Origin: an uncultured Collinsella sp.
GTDB taxonomy: Bacteria; Actinomycetota; Coriobacteriia; Coriobacteriales; Coriobacteriaceae
Assembly: GCA_900543945.1 (NCBI GenBank)
Contig: UQTN01000048.1
Span: 1-15,299 of the forward strand
Direction of reading: 5' to 3'
DNA: 15,299 nt
Below, in pieces: positions 13,239-15,299 of this stretch. How positions within the stretch are numbered: position 1 is the stretch's first letter; every line of letters begins with the position of its first letter. A model generated the notes under the pieces. That model ran no database searches and was not told the DNA's origin. It saw only the letters and a list, made by a program, of their open reading frames with translations. The position numbers and the translations under genes were made by a program.

Positions 13239-14165
13239 TTACAGCTTGGCGATGGCGTCGTCCACGTGCGAGACGTAGATGTCGTCGACCGCGACGTTCT
13301 GTCCCAGACCCTGGAGCAGGCACGTCACTTCGAAGCCGGCGGCCACGAACTTCGCAGCCCAGCTGTCGGGGTCGGTCTCGTCTGCCATGTCGTTGTTCGC
13401 GTGGTCGCCCGCGACCACCATGAACGGCGCGAGCACGGCCTTCTTGTAGCCTGCGGCGCTCGCGGCGGCGATAACATCCTCGCAGGTCGGTTCAGCCTCG
13501 ACGGTGCCGACGAAGAACTGCGTCAAGCCCTCGTTCTTAAACACTTCCTGCATCTTGGCATAGTCGGCGTTGGAATCGGCTTCGGTGCCGTGGCCCATGA
13601 GGCACAGCGCCGTCTTGCCGTCGTCGAAGGACGCCATGTTCTCCTTAATGGCTGCGGCCACCTTCTTGTAGTCGTCGTCGGAGGTGAGCAGCGGGTCGCC
13701 GAGCGAGATTTTGTCGAACTTGTCGGCGTACTTGTCGAGCTCGTCTTTCACGTCGGTGTATTCCAGGCCACCCATGAGATGCGTCGGCTGCACGACGATT
13801 TCCTTCACGCCGTCTTCCACGCAGCGGTCGAGCGCCTCGGTCATGTTGTCGATCGTGATGCCGTCGCGCTTCTTCAGCTTGTCGATGATGATCTGCGCGG
13901 TGAAGGCGCGGCGGATGTCGTAGTCCTGCCAGTACTTCTCGCGGATAGCGTCTTCGATGGCGCCGATGGTGATGTGGCGCGAGTCGTTGTAGCTCGTGCC
14001 GAAGCTCGTGACGAGGATGACCGGCTTCACGGCCTTCTCCTTTTCACTCGATTTTTCGGAACTTGCGGAGGTGTTGGAGCAGCCCGCGAGCGCGACTCCG
14101 GCGAGCGCGACGGCTCCGGTTGCTGCGGCGCTCATGAAGCCGCGGCGTGACATCTGGTCGGACAT
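13239..14165 (-). CDS. cbiK: exported sirohydrochlorin cobaltochelatase-family protein (CbiK)
   Basis: This 308-residue protein belongs to the CbiK family of class II chelatases, which insert cobalt into sirohydrochlorin in the early-cobalt B12 pathway. Family marks are VILVTSFGTSYNDSR (49-63), QPTHLMGGLEY, CLMGHGTEADSNADY with His192, GTVEAEPTCEDV, and PFMVVAGDHANNDMAD with His255; the two histidines match the metal-binding pair (His145 and His207) of the Salmonella enzyme in spacing. Unlike cytoplasmic CbiK it begins with a twin-arginine motif (SRRGFM, 6-11), a hydrophobic stretch, and a lipobox LAGC with Cys29, so it should be Tat-exported and lipid-anchored. ATG 14165 is chosen for the AGGAAAGG ribosome site; an in-frame ATG at 14252 lies in the riboswitch leader. 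First gene of the importer operon. A role in metal or tetrapyrrole handling outside the cytoplasm is inferred. Confidence 0.9.
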   Translation of the reverse strand: MSDQMSRRGFMSAAATGAVALAGVALAGCSNTSASSEKSSEKEKAVKPVILVTSFGTSYNDSRHITIGAIEDAIREKYWQDYDIRRAFTAQIIIDKLKKRDGITIDNMTEALDRCVEDGVKEIVVQPTHLMGGLEYTDVKDELDKYADKFDKISLGDPLLTSDDDYKKVAAAIKENMASFDDGKTALCLMGHGTEADSNADYAKMQEVFKNEGLTQFFVGTVEAEPTCEDVIAAASAAGYKKAVLAPFMVVAGDHANNDMADETDPDSWAAKFVAAGFEVTCLLQGLGQNVAVDDIYVSHVDDAIAKL

Positions 14166-14261
14166 GGTTTTTCCTTTCCTCGGTTTGCCGGTCCCCCGGC
14201 GACAGTTGCTTGTCGGCACAAGCGAAAGAAAAGCGCACCCCTCGGGGTTCACAAGGAGCTA

Positions 14262-14425
14262 ACGCCACGGCGATGCCGTGAGGAAAAGGCGAAGCAGTCT
14301 GGCTTGGGGCGCGAGGCGGTTCGCCCGCGCGTCCTATACAGTAATGTCCCTTGCCCAGGATTCCCACCTGGTTCCCTCCGCAAGCCAGCGCGGGCTGTGC
14401 GGGCGCCGCGCCGGTCATTTCCTTT
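14262..14425 (-). promoter_or_regulatory. cobalamin (B12) riboswitch upstream of cbiK
   Basis: On the - strand the leader contains the core GGGAACCAGGTGGGAATCC (within 14355-14376), matching the GGGAA-GGTG-AATCC core of cobalamin riboswitches. Next comes CAAGGGACATTACTGT (ACTGT at 14338-14342), a variant of the usual CAGCCCCCGCTACTGT. A B12-box-like element AAGCCAGACTGCTTCGCC lies within 14288-14306. CTGGCTTG (- strand, 14381-14388) pairs with CAAGCCAG (14299-14306) to close the core, and a 6-bp hairpin (14266-14280) follows, in the place of the kissing-loop arm. Adenosyl- or other cobalamin would repress the operon. The expression platform is unclear: ACCCCGAGGGGT (14237-14248) followed by GCGCTTTTCTTT might be a weak terminator. 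Confidence 0.85.
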
Positions 14426-14463
14426 TATCCGATTGTCATATGCTCGTTGCCGAAACTTTTACT

Positions 14464-14492
14464 ATGATAGTGGGCACTTGTGAACGTGTCAA
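14464..14492 (-). promoter_or_regulatory. promoter of the riboswitch-cbiK-ABC operon
   Basis: On the - strand TTGACA (14487-14492), a 17-bp spacer, then TATCAT (14464-14469). This is a perfect -35 and a good -10 at ideal spacing. Predicted start is near 14457, giving a leader of about 290 nt that contains the whole riboswitch. Confidence 0.8.
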
Positions 14493-14623
14493 AGCCAGGG
14501 CGGGCGGCATTGCGCCTCCTGCCTGCGTATTTGCGCCGATTGCTGCCGCAGGCGCCGTGTTTTGCCCGCTGCGCGAATGGCGGCGTAAACGGTTGCGATG
14601 AGAAACGGGAAGGGAAGGCTCGG

Positions 14624-15299
14624 ATGATTCATATCGTTGGCGCAGGCTCGGGCGCCGCCGACCTTATCACGCTGCGCGGGGCGCGCCTTCTGCGCGCGGC
14701 CGACGTGGTCGTTTGGGCGGGAAGCCTTGTGAACCCCGAGCTGCTCGCCGAGTGCAAGGAATCCTGCATCGTCTACGACAGCGCGCATATGACCTTGGAG
14801 GAAGTGCTCGACGTGATGTGCGCGGCAGATGCGCGGGGCGAGGAAGTGGTGCGCCTGCACACGGGCGACCCGTGCCTGTACGGCGCCATCCAGGAGCAGA
14901 TGGACGCGCTCGACGCGCGCGGCGTGGACTACGAGGTGGTGCCCGGCGTGTCGAGCTTTTGCGGTGCCGCGGCGGCGCTTCGCCAGGAATACACGCTGCC
15001 GGGAATCAGCCAGTCGGTCGTGATCACGCGGCTTTCTGGACGTACCCCCATGCCCGCGGGCGAGGGCATGCGCACCATGGCGGAAAGCGGCTCGACTATG
15101 GTCATCTTCCTGAGCTCGGGTATGCTCGCCGAGCTTTCCGCCGAGCTTTTGGCCGCGGGCCGCAGCTCCGACGAGCCGGCGGCGCTCGTGTACAAGGCGA
15201 CCTGGCCTGAGGAGCGCGTGGTGCGCTGCACAGTGGGCACGCTCGCCGATGCGGGCGCGCGAGAGGGCATCGACCGCACGGCGCTCGTGGTGGTGGGCC
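14624..15299 (+). CDS. cobM: cobalt-precorrin-4 C11-methyltransferase, 3' end outside window
   Basis: 225 codons are visible and the frame is open to the window edge (family length about 250). The enzyme transfers a methyl group from S-adenosylmethionine to C11 of (cobalt-)precorrin-4 in corrin ring synthesis; in the anaerobic route it is called CbiF. Seen are the N-terminal SAM-binding start IHIVGAGSGAADLITLRG, the VWAGSLVNPELL segment, TGDPCLYGAIQEQMD, YEVVPGVSSF and VITRLSGRTPMP, all hallmarks of this tetrapyrrole methylase subgroup. AAGGGAAGG (14610-14618) sets ATG 14624. It is transcribed away from the cbiK riboswitch operon. The 131-nt stretch 14493-14623 is GC-rich and shows no clear + strand promoter or second riboswitch. 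It indicates that a corrin biosynthesis cluster continues beyond the window. Confidence 0.93.
   Translation, partial: MIHIVGAGSGAADLITLRGARLLRAADVVVWAGSLVNPELLAECKESCIVYDSAHMTLEEVLDVMCAADARGEEVVRLHTGDPCLYGAIQEQMDALDARGVDYEVVPGVSSFCGAAAALRQEYTLPGISQSVVITRLSGRTPMPAGEGMRTMAESGSTMVIFLSSGMLAELSAELLAAGRSSDEPAALVYKATWPEERVVRCTVGTLADAGAREGIDRTALVVVG

Noticed and set aside
13137..14150. 337-codon + strand frame opposite cbiK
   Set aside because: Shadow of the cbiK codon bias; the sense frame carries all CbiK motifs and a proper signal peptide.
14447..14468. + strand promoter for cobM from TTGCCG and TATGAT
   Set aside because: The boxes are only 10 bp apart; the same bases are better explained by the - strand -10 box TATCAT with its perfect -35 at 17 bp.
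14493..14623. Possible second cobalamin riboswitch in front of cobM, prompted by AAGCCAGG near 14491
   Set aside because: No GGGAA-GGTG-AATCC core or ACTGT segment is present upstream on the + strand; the short match alone is chance.
14624..15299. Truncated or broken cobM
   Set aside because: The frame is intact up to the window edge; the missing end is due to the window, not to a mutation.

Overview
The window looks like chromosomal DNA of a high-GC, anaerobic gut actinobacterium of the class Coriobacteriia. The left half (1-8510) resembles Collinsella-type housekeeping DNA in gene content and codon use (GAG and AAG dominate, strong Shine-Dalgarno sites). This placement is inferred from protein style and gene order; no database search was possible.

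Layout. (1) 233-4462, + strand: sugar phosphotransferase block. It holds HPr (ptsH), enzyme I (ptsI) and two paralogous PfkB-family 1-phosphofructokinase-like kinases. A terminator-like hairpin separates ptsH from ptsI, and strong intrinsic terminators follow each kinase gene. Together these genes would energise PTS sugar import and phosphorylate the resulting sugar phosphates for glycolysis. (2) 4627-6366, +: an HD-domain CCA-adding tRNA nucleotidyltransferase, then two identical tRNA-Glu(CTC) genes behind one promoter and one terminator. (3) 6475-8510, +: a UPF0104/flippase-like membrane protein and a TetR-family regulator with a palindromic candidate operator in its leader. (4) 8513-8626: a 31-codon scrap of an IS3-family transposase on the - strand, apparently the scar where two regions join. 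(5) 8632-14492, - strand: a five-gene unit read from a near-consensus promoter through a cobalamin riboswitch. In transcription order it encodes an exported Tat/lipoprotein-type CbiK chelatase, a small lipoprotein, a substrate-binding lipoprotein, a FecCD-type permease and an ABC ATPase with extra N- and C-terminal regions. (6) 14624-end, +: the start of cobalt-precorrin-4 C11-methyltransferase (cobM/cbiF), divergent from the riboswitch operon and cut by the window edge.

The most interesting part is region 5. It is a B12-riboswitch-controlled import system in which a chelatase-family protein sits on the outer face of the cell membrane. The small lipoprotein and the N-terminal part of the binding protein appear to share one beta-rich domain, vaguely NEAT-like. 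The likely cargo is a corrinoid, another tetrapyrrole or cobalt; the sequence alone does not decide which.
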